Below the pieces are notes generated by a model. That model saw only the letters and a program-made list of their open reading frames with translations, did not search any database and was not told where the DNA came from. Below are positions 36,116 to 44,597 of a stretch of DNA of 64,000 bases, piece after piece; positions within the stretch are counted from its first letter, which is position 1, and the number at the start of each line of letters is the position of its first letter. Source of the DNA: Chitinophagaceae bacterium (GTDB taxonomy: Bacteria > Bacteroidota > Bacteroidia > Chitinophagales > Chitinophagaceae); NCBI GenBank assembly GCA_016721085.1, contig JADKJI010000028.1, forward strand, positions 35,811 to 99,810, read 5' to 3'. Made by a program: the position numbers and the translations under genes.

Positions 36116-36877
36116 TCAAAAAAACTCACACAAATTCGCAAAAAATCCTAAACTAAAACCACTCATCCTCCAGGCAGGTGCTTCTGAACTGGATCCTCCA
36201 CCAGTGTATGAATATGACTTTTCATTCGGCCCAACAAGAATACTCAGGTTCTCACTCGCTTTAATACTGGCATGAACAGGTACAGATAGATATGTGTAAC
36301 TATATTTATCTGTTGTACTTGGTCCTGGTTCACTACTTGTATTAGAATAAGAAAGTTTTTCGGATGCCGTATTATGCTTTACAAGTAATGAAGGCTCAAC
36401 TGCTACCTTTTTGCTAAATCCCAAAACTAGCCCAACTCCAACATGGTAGCCGATTCCGGGAACTGACTTATGGTTAAGATTACCATAATCCTCTGAGCTT
36501 CTTTTCATGGACAGATTCGGTCCAGCCAGAATATTGGTGCTTATAGATTGAAGACCTAATGGAAGTTTTTTCCCGACCTTAGGCATAACTGGTAGTGTAG
36601 TAGTGTTCGGGATTGATTTCTCTTCTACTTCATCGGCAGACTTCGAAATTCCAGACAGGTCCTCAGTGGACACTTCATTTGCCGATTCTGCTATGGCAGG
36701 ACGCAATTTCGATTCATTAAAAACATAATCCTTAGGCTTTTGAATTCGGCAAGCGGCTACCGATCCATCGCCGATTGTACAACAACTTTGAATTAGCAAA
36801 GCAACAACCATCACTCCAATGAGTGATTTGAAATTTGGGAACTTCGAAATGTTCTTTTTTTGATTTACATTTTTCAT
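36116..36877 (-). CDS. Probable outer-membrane beta-barrel lipoprotein
   Basis: From MKNVNQKKN (an ATG 27 codons further up is less likely) a hydrophobic stretch ends at LLIQSCCTIG, a lipoprotein-like signal. A low-complexity linker is followed by alternating strands (NILAGPNLSMKRS, GIGYHVGVGLVLGFSKKVAVE, YSYTYLSVPVHASIKA), as in PorT/OMP_b-brl proteins. The last strands look disturbed (LVGPNEKSYSYTGGG), possibly by an indel, and the stop lies at the edge of the D repeat. Function unknown. Confidence 0.62.
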   Translation of the reverse strand: MKNVNQKKNISKFPNFKSLIGVMVVALLIQSCCTIGDGSVAACRIQKPKDYVFNESKLRPAIAESANEVSTEDLSGISKSADEVEEKSIPNTTTLPVMPKVGKKLPLGLQSISTNILAGPNLSMKRSSEDYGNLNHKSVPGIGYHVGVGLVLGFSKKVAVEPSLLVKHNTASEKLSYSNTSSEPGPSTTDKYSYTYLSVPVHASIKASENLSILVGPNEKSYSYTGGGSSSEAPAWRMSGFSLGFFANLCEFF

Positions 36878-37064
36878 TTTTAGACAGGTTTTAGTTACCT
36901 GCATAGCAGATAAGGTTAAGAATGAATAAAGGCAAGCGATCATTGGCATCTCAATCAAAAAGGCAATGATTGAAACATTGTGTTACTGCAATGTTTGTTT
37001 TTGATAGCAGGAGAAAAAGAAAATTCAACGAATGGGGGGAAAGTTTAAACGAACGGTACAAGAA

Positions 37065-37215
37065 TGTTTAATAGGTTCCATATGTTCCATTAGTTCCAGA
37101 GGTTTCTAGGTGTGATTTCAAAACTAATTGCAATTAATTAGTTTTGGTGTTATACCTAGAACCCTATGGAACTAATGGAACCTATGGAACTTATGGAACC
37201 TCTTGAACTTAGTAA
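37065..37215. repeat. Family B hairpin element
   Basis: Nine-base units AGGTTCCATATGTTCCATTA ... GTTTCTAGGTGTG on the left and ACCTAGAACCCTATGGAAC ... GAACCTCTTGAAC on the right. The centre CAAAACTAATTGCAATTAAT contains its own short palindrome. Confidence 0.75.
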
Positions 37216-37227
37216 GAATTTTGAACC

Positions 37228-37713
37228 TTACTTCACAGTTTCTCTCAACCTCTCCAAAACATAATACGTAATTGGACAGAATGTAGAATTCTTTAGTGTG
37301 AGTACTGGTCGCTTGAGAATTACATCTTCATCTGTGTAAGGAAAACGCTGGCAGTCGGATGGGCGTTGGTCGTAGATACTGCAGAAATTATCTTCTCCGA
37401 GAAAGGGACAGGGTTTGCTGTTGACTACATAGTCGCCTTCTTTGTCGAGATCGAGATAAGTTTCAATGAAATCACCTTCTTTCATACGGAGGTGTTTACT
37501 GATACGCTTTATATCGGGTGTTTTGAATCGCGGAGAGAAATTCTTACAGCAAGCAGCACACTGTAAACAATCTACCTTCTTAAACGCCTCTTCATGCAGG
37601 TCAGGTAATTGTTTATATACTTTATTCTTATCGGCCCGGGCCAGAAAATTCTTGTAAAGTTTCTGGTGCTCTGCCGATTTCTTTTCCCAATTTATAAGTA
37701 TGTCTTGTGCCAT
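37228..37713 (-). CDS. YkgJ family cysteine-cluster protein
   Basis: 161 residues with CLQCAACCKNFSPRF and later CPFLGEDNFCSIYDQRPSDCQRFPY, the CxxCxxCC plus C...C...C pattern of YkgJ (UPF0153) proteins, which bind zinc or an Fe-S cluster. Biochemical role not established. Divergent from the sterol-desaturase gene, with about 70 bases between start codons. Confidence 0.85.
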   Translation of the reverse strand: MAQDILINWEKKSAEHQKLYKNFLARADKNKVYKQLPDLHEEAFKKVDCLQCAACCKNFSPRFKTPDIKRISKHLRMKEGDFIETYLDLDKEGDYVVNSKPCPFLGEDNFCSIYDQRPSDCQRFPYTDEDVILKRPVLTLKNSTFCPITYYVLERLRETVK

Positions 37714-37760
37714 TCATCAAATATTAACAATCGAAGATACAAGCATTGGACGAGAGACCG

Positions 37761-37768
37761 TAGTTTTG
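37761..37768 (+). promoter_or_regulatory. TAnnTTTG promoter box
   Basis: TAGTTTTG, 17 bases before the ATG at 37786. It supports that start rather than any frame extension further upstream. Confidence 0.5.
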
Positions 37769-37785
37769 TCTTACCAAATACCTAT

Positions 37786-38682
37786 ATGCAAGAACTCAAA
37801 GAACAATGGCTGATGCTTATCGGCACTCCTCTTTACATCATAATTGTATTGGTGGAACTGCTGCTAAGCAACTATCGCCATAAAAAATTATATAGCTGGA
37901 AAGATACAGCCACCAATGTGTATCTGATGCTGGCCAACAGCCTGATCGACCTCTTATTCAGGAGTTTTTATATAGGTGTTTATATTATAATCTATCATCA
38001 CCAGGTATTTGCTTTTGCAAATCCTGTTGCCTACTGGTTTATGATTTTCCTATTAGAAGACTTCCTTTATTACTGGCTTCATCGTTTCGACCACGAAATC
38101 CGTTTGTTCTGGGCAGTGCATGTCACCCATCATTCTTCCGAACACCTCAATTTCACCGTTGGATTCCGGTCTTCTGTATTCCAACCACTTTACAGATTCC
38201 TATATTTTTTGCCACTGGCCTGGCTGGGCTTCAAACCGCTAGATATCGTTTTTGTGTATTCCGCAACCCAGATTTGGGGCATATTCGTTCATACCCAACT
38301 CATCAATAAAATGGGCTGGCTTGAGCATATATTGGTAACACCAAGTCACCACAGAGTTCACCATGCTTCCAACCCTAAATATCTGGATAAGAACATGGGG
38401 ATGTTCCTAATAATTTGGGACAAACTATTCGGCACTTTTCAGCCCGAATTACCAACCGAAGAATACCAACCCATCCAATACGGTCTTACCAAACCTCTCG
38501 AAAACACGGCTCCCCTTTCTATAGTCTTTCATGAATGGGATGCTATCCGCCAGGATCTCTCCCGTTCCGACATCGGCTGGAAGGAAAAAACCGGCTACCT
38601 CTTTGGCCCTCCGGGCTGGAGCCATGATGGGAGCAGGAGGACTTCGGAGGAGCTGCGGGAGGAGGAGGGCTTTCCAGACTAG
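37786..38682 (+). CDS. Sterol desaturase / fatty acid hydroxylase family protein
   Basis: 298 residues from MQELKEQWLML. The frame extends upstream to 37609, but that part overlaps the divergent YkgJ gene. Four to five TM segments surround the histidine clusters HRFDHE, HVTHHSSEHLN and HHRVHHASN, which hold the di-iron site. Family members hydroxylate or desaturate sterols, carotenoids or fatty acyl chains, and the substrate is not evident. The C-terminus (SRRTSEELREEEGF) is charged and ends at the next repeat. Confidence 0.87.
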   Translation: MQELKEQWLMLIGTPLYIIIVLVELLLSNYRHKKLYSWKDTATNVYLMLANSLIDLLFRSFYIGVYIIIYHHQVFAFANPVAYWFMIFLLEDFLYYWLHRFDHEIRLFWAVHVTHHSSEHLNFTVGFRSSVFQPLYRFLYFLPLAWLGFKPLDIVFVYSATQIWGIFVHTQLINKMGWLEHILVTPSHHRVHHASNPKYLDKNMGMFLIIWDKLFGTFQPELPTEEYQPIQYGLTKPLENTAPLSIVFHEWDAIRQDLSRSDIGWKEKTGYLFGPPGWSHDGSRRTSEELREEEGFPD

Positions 38683-38689
38683 CAGTTGG

Positions 38690-38870
38690 ATGAGAATTTG
38701 AAAATTTGAAAATATGGAAATGTGGGAATGGAAAATTTGAAAATCTTTAGGTCAAAGACATTAACAAATTTCTGCTTCCCTGCGTCCTTGCGTCTCTGCG
38801 GTTATTGTATTGGCTGTTCATTTTCAAATTTTCAAATTCCCAAATTCAAATTCCTCATTCTTTTTCCCCA
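38690..38870. repeat. Family A element with half family E unit inside
   Basis: TTTGAAAA units at 38695-38755 pair with CAAATTTTCAAATTCCC at 38822-38850. 38778-38812 is one half of the CGCAGAG hairpin (CTGCGTCCTTGCGTCTCTGC). GGCTGTTCATT marks the A core. Confidence 0.65.
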
Positions 38871-38918
38871 AAATTTGCACCCCTTCAACAAATGGATGTT
38901 AGTCTGCCCAGTATGAAG

Positions 38919-38926
38919 TAAATTTG
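38919..38926 (+). promoter_or_regulatory. TAnnTTTG promoter box for gcvP
   Basis: TAAATTTG, 66 bases before the ATG. No glycine riboswitch was recognised in the leader. Confidence 0.45.
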
Positions 38927-38992
38927 CGGACTTTTTAGGGTCTTTTTAGGAGGCTACCTCTGGGAAGATCCTGCAGTTTAAAAATTAACTCC

Positions 38993-41881
38993 ATGAATGT
39001 ATTTGAACTACAGTCGAATGAATTCCAGGCGCGTCATATCGGAACAATGGGTGATGAACCTGCACTGCTGCAAACAATAGGAGTATCGAGCGTGGAAGAA
39101 CTGGTTGCCAAGACCGTTCCTGCCGGTATCCGTAGCCAAAAGAAACTCGATTTGCCAGAAGCCATGAGCGAAGCTGCTTTACTGGAACATTTGAAAGAGA
39201 TTTCATTAGAAAACAAAGTATTCCGCAATTATATTGGACAGGGCTATTTCGATACCCTCACCCCTTCTGTAATTCTTAGAAATATCTTCGAAAACCCAGG
39301 ATGGTATACTCAATATACTCCCTATCAGGCCGAAATTTCACAGGGCCGTTTGGAAAGTCTGTTGAACTTCCAAACCATGGTAAGCGATCTAACTGGTCTG
39401 CCAATTGCAAATGCCTCTTTGCTTGATGAAGCAACTGCCGCTGCTGAAGCGATGAATATGTTCTTTCATCATGTAAACCGTACTGATGTAACAACAGCAC
39501 CAAAATTCTTCGTTGATAAGGATGTATACCCTCAAACTATCGATGTGGTGATTACCCGCGCAGAGCCTCTGGGTATTGAAGTAGTGGTAGGTGATTATAA
39601 AACGGCAACTATCAATAACTTATATTTCGGTGCTCTCGTTCAGTATCCAAATAATATCGGTTCTGTTGAAGATTACCGTTCATTTATAGAAAAAGTTCAT
39701 AGCATTGGGGCGTATGTTGCCATGGCAACTGACCTACTCGCACTTACATTACTGACTCCTCCAGGCGAATTAGGTGCAGATGTAGCGTTGGGCTCAGCAC
39801 AACGTTTTGGAGTACCTCTTGGATTCGGTGGTCCACACGCTGCTTTCTTTAGCTGTAAGGATGATTTCAAACGCGCCATTCCCGGACGTATCATCGGTAT
39901 CAGTATCGATGCCAAAGGCAACCGTGCCCTCCGCATGGCTTTGCAAACAAGGGAACAACATATCAAACGCGAAAAAGCAACTTCTAATATCTGTACCGCA
40001 CAAGCGCTTTTAGCGAATATGGCAGCGATGTATGCAGTGTATCATGGTCCTGCAGGACTAGTACATATCTCCAAGCGTGTTGCGTTGCTGGCACAAACAG
40101 TTGGCGAAGCACTCGAAGCCCGTGGCTTTGAACTGGCTGCTCATCATTTCTTTGATACGCTGGCTGTAAAAGTAGAAGATAATGCCCCAATAAAAGAGAA
40201 AGCTCTTCGTCAGCAAATCAATCTTCGTTACATAGGGAAAAATCTGGTTATCATCTCACTAGATGAAACAGTAAACACAACCGACTTGTATGATCTTATC
40301 AACTGTTTTGAGAATGATACTGATCCAGTAAGTTTCGCTATTTCAGAAGATGCTTCCCTCGATCATATCCCAACAGCATTGACTCGTACTTCTTCTTTCT
40401 TAACACATACCGTATTCAATAGTCATCATAGCGAAAGCCAGATGATGCGTTATATAAAGAAACTGGAGAATCGCGACTTGTCGTTGAATACATCAATGAT
40501 TTCTCTCGGTAGCTGTACCATGAAACTGAATGCAGCCACTGAAATGATACCATTAAGCTGGGCACATTGGAGCAAGATGCACCCATTCGCTCCAGCGGAC
40601 CAGGCAAAAGGCTATCAAATAATGGCCGACACCCTTAGCAAATACCTTTGCGAAATAACAGGATTCGATGCCTGCAGTTTACAACCAAACAGCGGCGCTC
40701 AGGGCGAATATGCAGGACTGTTAGCCATCCGGAATTACCATCTTGCCAACGGTCATCATAACCGTAACGTGATTTTGATTCCTGTTTCGGCACATGGAAC
40801 TAATCCAGCAAGTGCGGTGATGGCAGGAATGAAAGTGATTGTGGTGAAAGCCTTGGAGAACGGATATATCGATGTAGAAGACTTCAAAGCGAAGGCAGAA
40901 GCCAATAGCGCTAACCTTGCGGGTGTAATGATCACCTACCCTAGCACTTATGGAATCTTCGAAGAATCAGTAAAAGAGATATGTGCTATCGTGCACCTGC
41001 ATGGTGGACAAGTATATATGGACGGTGCGAATATGAATGCGCAAGTTGGATTGACATCTCCGGGTCTTATTGGCGCGGATGTTTGTCATCTTAACCTCCA
41101 TAAAACTTTTGCAATACCTCACGGTGGTGGTGGACCTGGCATGGGGCCGATTTGTGTGAAGGCACATTTGGCGAAACATTTAGCAGGTCACGTAGAGACC
41201 GGAAGTCCGGAAGACCGAAAGTCCGGAAGCAATACAGCAGCCTTTGGAGCGGTAAGTGCTGCACCGATTGGAAGTGCTTCTATTTTGTTGATCAGCTACG
41301 CATATATTCGTTTATTGGGTGCTGATGGTGTGAGGATGGCAACAGAATATGCGATATTGAATGCCAACTATATGAAAGCGAGATTAGAGAAGGATTATGA
41401 CATTCTGTATACAGGCCATAATGGTACATGTGCACATGAGTTCATTGTAGATTTACGTCCTTTCAAAACCAGTGCACATATAGAAGCGGAAGATGTGGCG
41501 AAGAGATTGATGGACTATGGCTTCCACGCTCCTACTATGAGTTTCCCGGTACCTGGCACTATCATGATTGAACCTACTGAAAGTGAGGATAAGGGTGAAC
41601 TGGACAGGTTCTGTGATGCATTGCTTGCTATCCGTGAAGAAATTCGTGCTATTGAATCAGGTTCATCCGATCAAAAGGATAATGCGTTGAAGAATGCTCC
41701 ACATACGCAATCAACCATCTGTGCAACCGCATGGCCGCATAGTTATACTCGTGAGCAAGCTGCTTTCCCGCTGGGATATGTAGCACAGAACAAGTTCTGG
41801 CCAACGGTATCGAGGATCAACAATACACATGGGGATAGGAATCTGGTGTGTACTTGTGAGCCGACGGAGGCGTATGCGTGA
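38993..41881 (+). CDS. gcvP: Glycine dehydrogenase (decarboxylating), P-protein
   Basis: 962 residues, the full length of the single-chain P-protein. N-terminal FQARHIGTMGDEP, TPYQAEISQGRLESLLNFQ, then the second half with SLGSCTMKLNAATEM, QPNSGAQGEYAGLL and the PLP lysine in LNLHKTFAIPHGGGGPG (about residue 704). It decarboxylates glycine and loads the aminomethyl group on GcvH. gcvT and gcvH are not here. About residues 735-747 (TGSPEDRKSGSN) are written by a family C repeat lodged in frame in a variable loop before AAFGAVSAAP. Catalytic motifs are intact. Confidence 0.95.
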   Translation: MNVFELQSNEFQARHIGTMGDEPALLQTIGVSSVEELVAKTVPAGIRSQKKLDLPEAMSEAALLEHLKEISLENKVFRNYIGQGYFDTLTPSVILRNIFENPGWYTQYTPYQAEISQGRLESLLNFQTMVSDLTGLPIANASLLDEATAAAEAMNMFFHHVNRTDVTTAPKFFVDKDVYPQTIDVVITRAEPLGIEVVVGDYKTATINNLYFGALVQYPNNIGSVEDYRSFIEKVHSIGAYVAMATDLLALTLLTPPGELGADVALGSAQRFGVPLGFGGPHAAFFSCKDDFKRAIPGRIIGISIDAKGNRALRMALQTREQHIKREKATSNICTAQALLANMAAMYAVYHGPAGLVHISKRVALLAQTVGEALEARGFELAAHHFFDTLAVKVEDNAPIKEKALRQQINLRYIGKNLVIISLDETVNTTDLYDLINCFENDTDPVSFAISEDASLDHIPTALTRTSSFLTHTVFNSHHSESQMMRYIKKLENRDLSLNTSMISLGSCTMKLNAATEMIPLSWAHWSKMHPFAPADQAKGYQIMADTLSKYLCEITGFDACSLQPNSGAQGEYAGLLAIRNYHLANGHHNRNVILIPVSAHGTNPASAVMAGMKVIVVKALENGYIDVEDFKAKAEANSANLAGVMITYPSTYGIFEESVKEICAIVHLHGGQVYMDGANMNAQVGLTSPGLIGADVCHLNLHKTFAIPHGGGGPGMGPICVKAHLAKHLAGHVETGSPEDRKSGSNTAAFGAVSAAPIGSASILLISYAYIRLLGADGVRMATEYAILNANYMKARLEKDYDILYTGHNGTCAHEFIVDLRPFKTSAHIEAEDVAKRLMDYGFHAPTMSFPVPGTIMIEPTESEDKGELDRFCDALLAIREEIRAIESGSSDQKDNALKNAPHTQSTICATAWPHSYTREQAAFPLGYVAQNKFWPTVSRINNTHGDRNLVCTCEPTEAYA
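41199..41237. repeat. Family C repeat inside gcvP coding sequence
   Basis: CCGGAAGTCCGGAAGACCG then AAAGTCCGGAAGCAATACAG. The last 21 bases differ at one position from the intergenic copy around 14638-14657. Confidence 0.75.
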
Positions 41882-42012
41882 GGAATTTGGGAATTTGATG
41901 ATTTGAAAATGTATGCCCCCGCAGCAGTTAGTGGGGAATAGCCAATACAGTAACCGCGGAGGCGCGGAGACGCAGGGAGAAAACCGCGTCTCTGCGACTC
42001 TGCGGTTATTTT
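41882..42012. repeat. Family A arm with family E hairpin
   Basis: ATTTGGGAATTTGATGATT, AGCCAATACAG (the A core word), then a CGCAGAG hairpin at 41952-42006. Confidence 0.65.
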
Positions 42013-42071
42013 TTTATAATTTAGGGATATTAGAGAATAATAGAAAATCAAATGAATGGCTTTTATATAAA

Positions 42072-42415
42072 ATGAACTATCAAGTTTATGTCATAGAACT
42101 ATCAAAAAAAGTATTTACTGAAAACGCGAAATTCAGAAATGCGAATCCTCAGTTCAATGGTGTACTGGAATGCTTATATGTTGGTATGACCAGTAAAACA
42201 CCTGCAGAAAGATTCAAGCAACACAAGACCGGATATATAAACAAAAAAGGGCATGATCTTTCAGCCTATATTGCAAAGAAATACGGAACCTATCTACGTC
42301 CTAGCTTTACGATCATTTTAATTTAAAGCCAATGACCAGAGTGCAGGCACTTGCAATGGAGAAAAAATTGGCTCTTGATTTAAGAAGACAAGGGTATGCA
42401 GTTTGGTTCAACTAA
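42072..42415 (+). CDS. GIY-YIG-like small protein (frameshifted near the end)
   Basis: Starts MNYQVYVIELSKKVF and has LECLYVGMTSKTPAERFKQH, resembling the VYV...YVGMT...RF core of GIY-YIG nuclease-like proteins. The frame is lost at about 42312 (the stop would fall at 42326). One extra T gives SFYDHFNLKPMTRVQALAME and ends with RRQGYAVWFN at 42415, about 114 residues. The relation to GIY-YIG nucleases is by motif only, so activity is uncertain. Confidence 0.55.
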
Positions 42416-42445
42416 CAGCTATAGCACATTATAGAAAAAAATAAA

Positions 42446-43858
42446 ATGATAAAATACTACATACTTATAATTGCAACTTGTACTCTTGTATTAGGGCAAA
42501 CAGCAGCCGGACAAAGTAGCATACCAACAACAATTAAACAGCAAATAGAACAAGTTGAAAACAATCTTGCTGGAAGAATAATCATCAATGGAAAACCATA
42601 TAATATTCTTGACAGGATGGCCTTTTACAAAGTAAAAGGGCTGAGTATAGCAGTAGTTGAAAACTATAAAATAGTTTGGGCAAAGGGGTATGGCTGGGCC
42701 GATGAGAATGAAAAACGACCCATAACAACTACCACCCTATTTAAACCAGGCTCTATCAGCAAATCATTGAATGCAGTAGGCGTTTTAAAATTGGCAGATA
42801 CCAAAAAGCTGGATATTTATAGCGATATAAACAATTACTTAAAGAGCTGGAAATTCCCATATGATAGTTTGTCAAAAGGGAAAAAAATAACAACTGCCAA
42901 TTTACTTAGTCATACCGGAGGACTATCTGTTTATGGTGGATTTCCAGGCTATGAAAGAAAAAGCAAGATTCCCACTCTACCTCAAGTACTGGATGGAGCG
43001 CCACCAGCCAATACCCCGCCAGTACGCTCTCTTTTTGAACCGGGATTACAATTCCAATACTCAGGTGGGGGAACCATCATATCACAACTCCTTATAACAG
43101 ATATAACCCATCAGTTGTATGAAAAATATATGAGCAGCTCGGTATTGAAACCTCTGGGAATGCTTAATAGTTTTTATTCAACCAATCCACCAACAACAGA
43201 ATTACTTAGTAAAATTGCCAAAGGATATACTATAGATGGCGAAGAAACTCAAGCCACTTATCGCGTTTACCCTGAACAAGCCCCTTTGGGATTATGGACA
43301 AATCCTACAGAACTTGGCAAGTTTATGATTGAAGCACAAAAAGCCTTTAATGGAAAAGCAACCAAGGTCATAAACCCAAAAATGGCTCAGTTGCTTCTTA
43401 CTCCATATATTGATAATTCAGCTACTATGGGCGCTTTTATTGGAGAAAGAAATGGTGGAGAGAAATACTTTTTCCATGATGCAGGTAATGAAGGCTACAG
43501 GGGTTTATATTATGGAAGTGTTAAAGGAGGTAATGGTATTGTGGCATTTGTAAACTCGGATGATGGGAATATACTGATCGAATTATTAACCAGCGTTGCT
43601 ACAGTCTACAATTGGAAAGGATTTGACAAACCGCTTTCCGTTAACACTATAAATGTACCAGAATCCATAACAAATAAATATCCTGGGGTATACTTGTATG
43701 AAGGAAAGCTTGCTGAAGTAATAAAGGATAGGGATGGCTTAACTTATTGGGCAGACAACCAAATAAGTAAGATGTATTTTACTTCAGAAAAGGAATTCAT
43801 AAATATAGAATTCCCAACAGTAAAATCATTTATTGTGGACACAAAAGGAGAAATGTAA
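42446..43858 (+). CDS. Serine hydrolase (beta-lactamase/esterase family) with signal peptide
   Basis: 470 residues to the TAA. Signal peptide to about TAAGQ. Class C-like motifs: nucleophile in PGSISKSLNA (SxxK), LLSHTGGLS, and the YSG of QYSGGGTI in place of YxN. Periplasmic or surface hydrolase of the beta-lactamase superfamily, substrate unknown. The protein probably continues in the same frame past the TAA into the TPR segment of the next entry (RLQGTLNGNELPAASK). The stop is either a nonsense change or a sequence error. Two further paralogues follow at 44598 and 48706. Confidence 0.85.
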   Translation: MIKYYILIIATCTLVLGQTAAGQSSIPTTIKQQIEQVENNLAGRIIINGKPYNILDRMAFYKVKGLSIAVVENYKIVWAKGYGWADENEKRPITTTTLFKPGSISKSLNAVGVLKLADTKKLDIYSDINNYLKSWKFPYDSLSKGKKITTANLLSHTGGLSVYGGFPGYERKSKIPTLPQVLDGAPPANTPPVRSLFEPGLQFQYSGGGTIISQLLITDITHQLYEKYMSSSVLKPLGMLNSFYSTNPPTTELLSKIAKGYTIDGEETQATYRVYPEQAPLGLWTNPTELGKFMIEAQKAFNGKATKVINPKMAQLLLTPYIDNSATMGAFIGERNGGEKYFFHDAGNEGYRGLYYGSVKGGNGIVAFVNSDDGNILIELLTSVATVYNWKGFDKPLSVNTINVPESITNKYPGVYLYEGKLAEVIKDRDGLTYWADNQISKMYFTSEKEFINIEFPTVKSFIVDTKGEM

Positions 43859-44245
43859 AGGTTACAAGGAACATTAAATGGCAATGAATTACCAGCGGCA
43901 TCAAAAGTTGTGGTTGTTGATACCTTAAAAACAAATGAAGGACAACTTACTGCCTTCGGCTGGCATTTATTAGAATCTAAAAGATATAATGAAGCTATTC
44001 AATATCTTAACAGAGGTAGAGAACTTGAACCAACAGTTAACAGCATTATCTCAAGTACTGCGCATTGCTATTTATTCAAAAATGAATATGCCAAAGCCAT
44101 AACACTTTATAAAGAATTTATTTCAAGAAATCCCAATGACCCTGCTTCCCAAAAAAATAGTTTAAAGGAGGAATTAAGCTATTTTAGAAAAAAGGGATTT
44201 GATAAAGAAGTTATGGAGAAGGTAATTGCTGAATTAAATCTTTAA
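43859..44245 (+). CDS. TPR tail of the preceding serine hydrolase
   Basis: In the same frame as the upstream gene, directly after its TAA: NELPAASKVVVVDTLK, then TPR-like FGWHLLESKRYNEAIQYLNR and CYLFKNEYAKAITLYKEF, ending EKVIAELNL. The paralogue at 48706 has the same hydrolase-TPR order in one frame, which supports a single protein here. An ATG at 43910 allows separate translation. Confidence 0.6.
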   Translation, partial: RLQGTLNGNELPAASKVVVVDTLKTNEGQLTAFGWHLLESKRYNEAIQYLNRGRELEPTVNSIISSTAHCYLFKNEYAKAITLYKEFISRNPNDPASQKNSLKEELSYFRKKGFDKEVMEKVIAELNL

Positions 44246-44597
44246 CATTAAAATTAGGAATTCAATTGGCTACAAGTAAGCTGAAATTTCAAGTGATAAA
44301 TTTTTAAGTACCCGTTTAATTAAACGTGTCACAGATCGAATAAAATCTCAACCTGTATCCAAAATGCGAGAGCTGGAAATTACTGATGCGCTTTGCAATC
44401 CTTTAAACGCTCTAAATAATTTATCCTTATATTAGTAAGGGATTGATTCCCAATCGGTACCAGGCTGGAAGTAAAAGGCCTTGCTATAAAAGGACAAATG
44501 ATTGAAATAGATATGGAAGCCCATAAATCAGAATAATATCGATACATAAATCCGGGCTGTCCAAACATACCATTCATAAATAAGATAAACCTTAGCT
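44246..44597 (+). pseudogene. Decayed coding stretch of unknown family
   Basis: No intact gene. Short open pieces in two frames look coding: TRLIKRVTDRIKSQPVSKMR with ITDALCNPLNALNNL, then GTRLEVKGLAIKGQMIEIDM ending in KSE and a stop near 44535. They could be one small gene broken by indels. No family is recognised. Confidence 0.3.

Noticed and set aside
37609..37785. N-terminal extension of the sterol-desaturase gene
   Set aside because: It would overlap the divergent YkgJ gene. A promoter box lies just before the ATG at 37786.
38870..38992. Glycine riboswitch upstream of gcvP
   Set aside because: No tandem aptamer-like conserved cores are visible in this 120-base leader.
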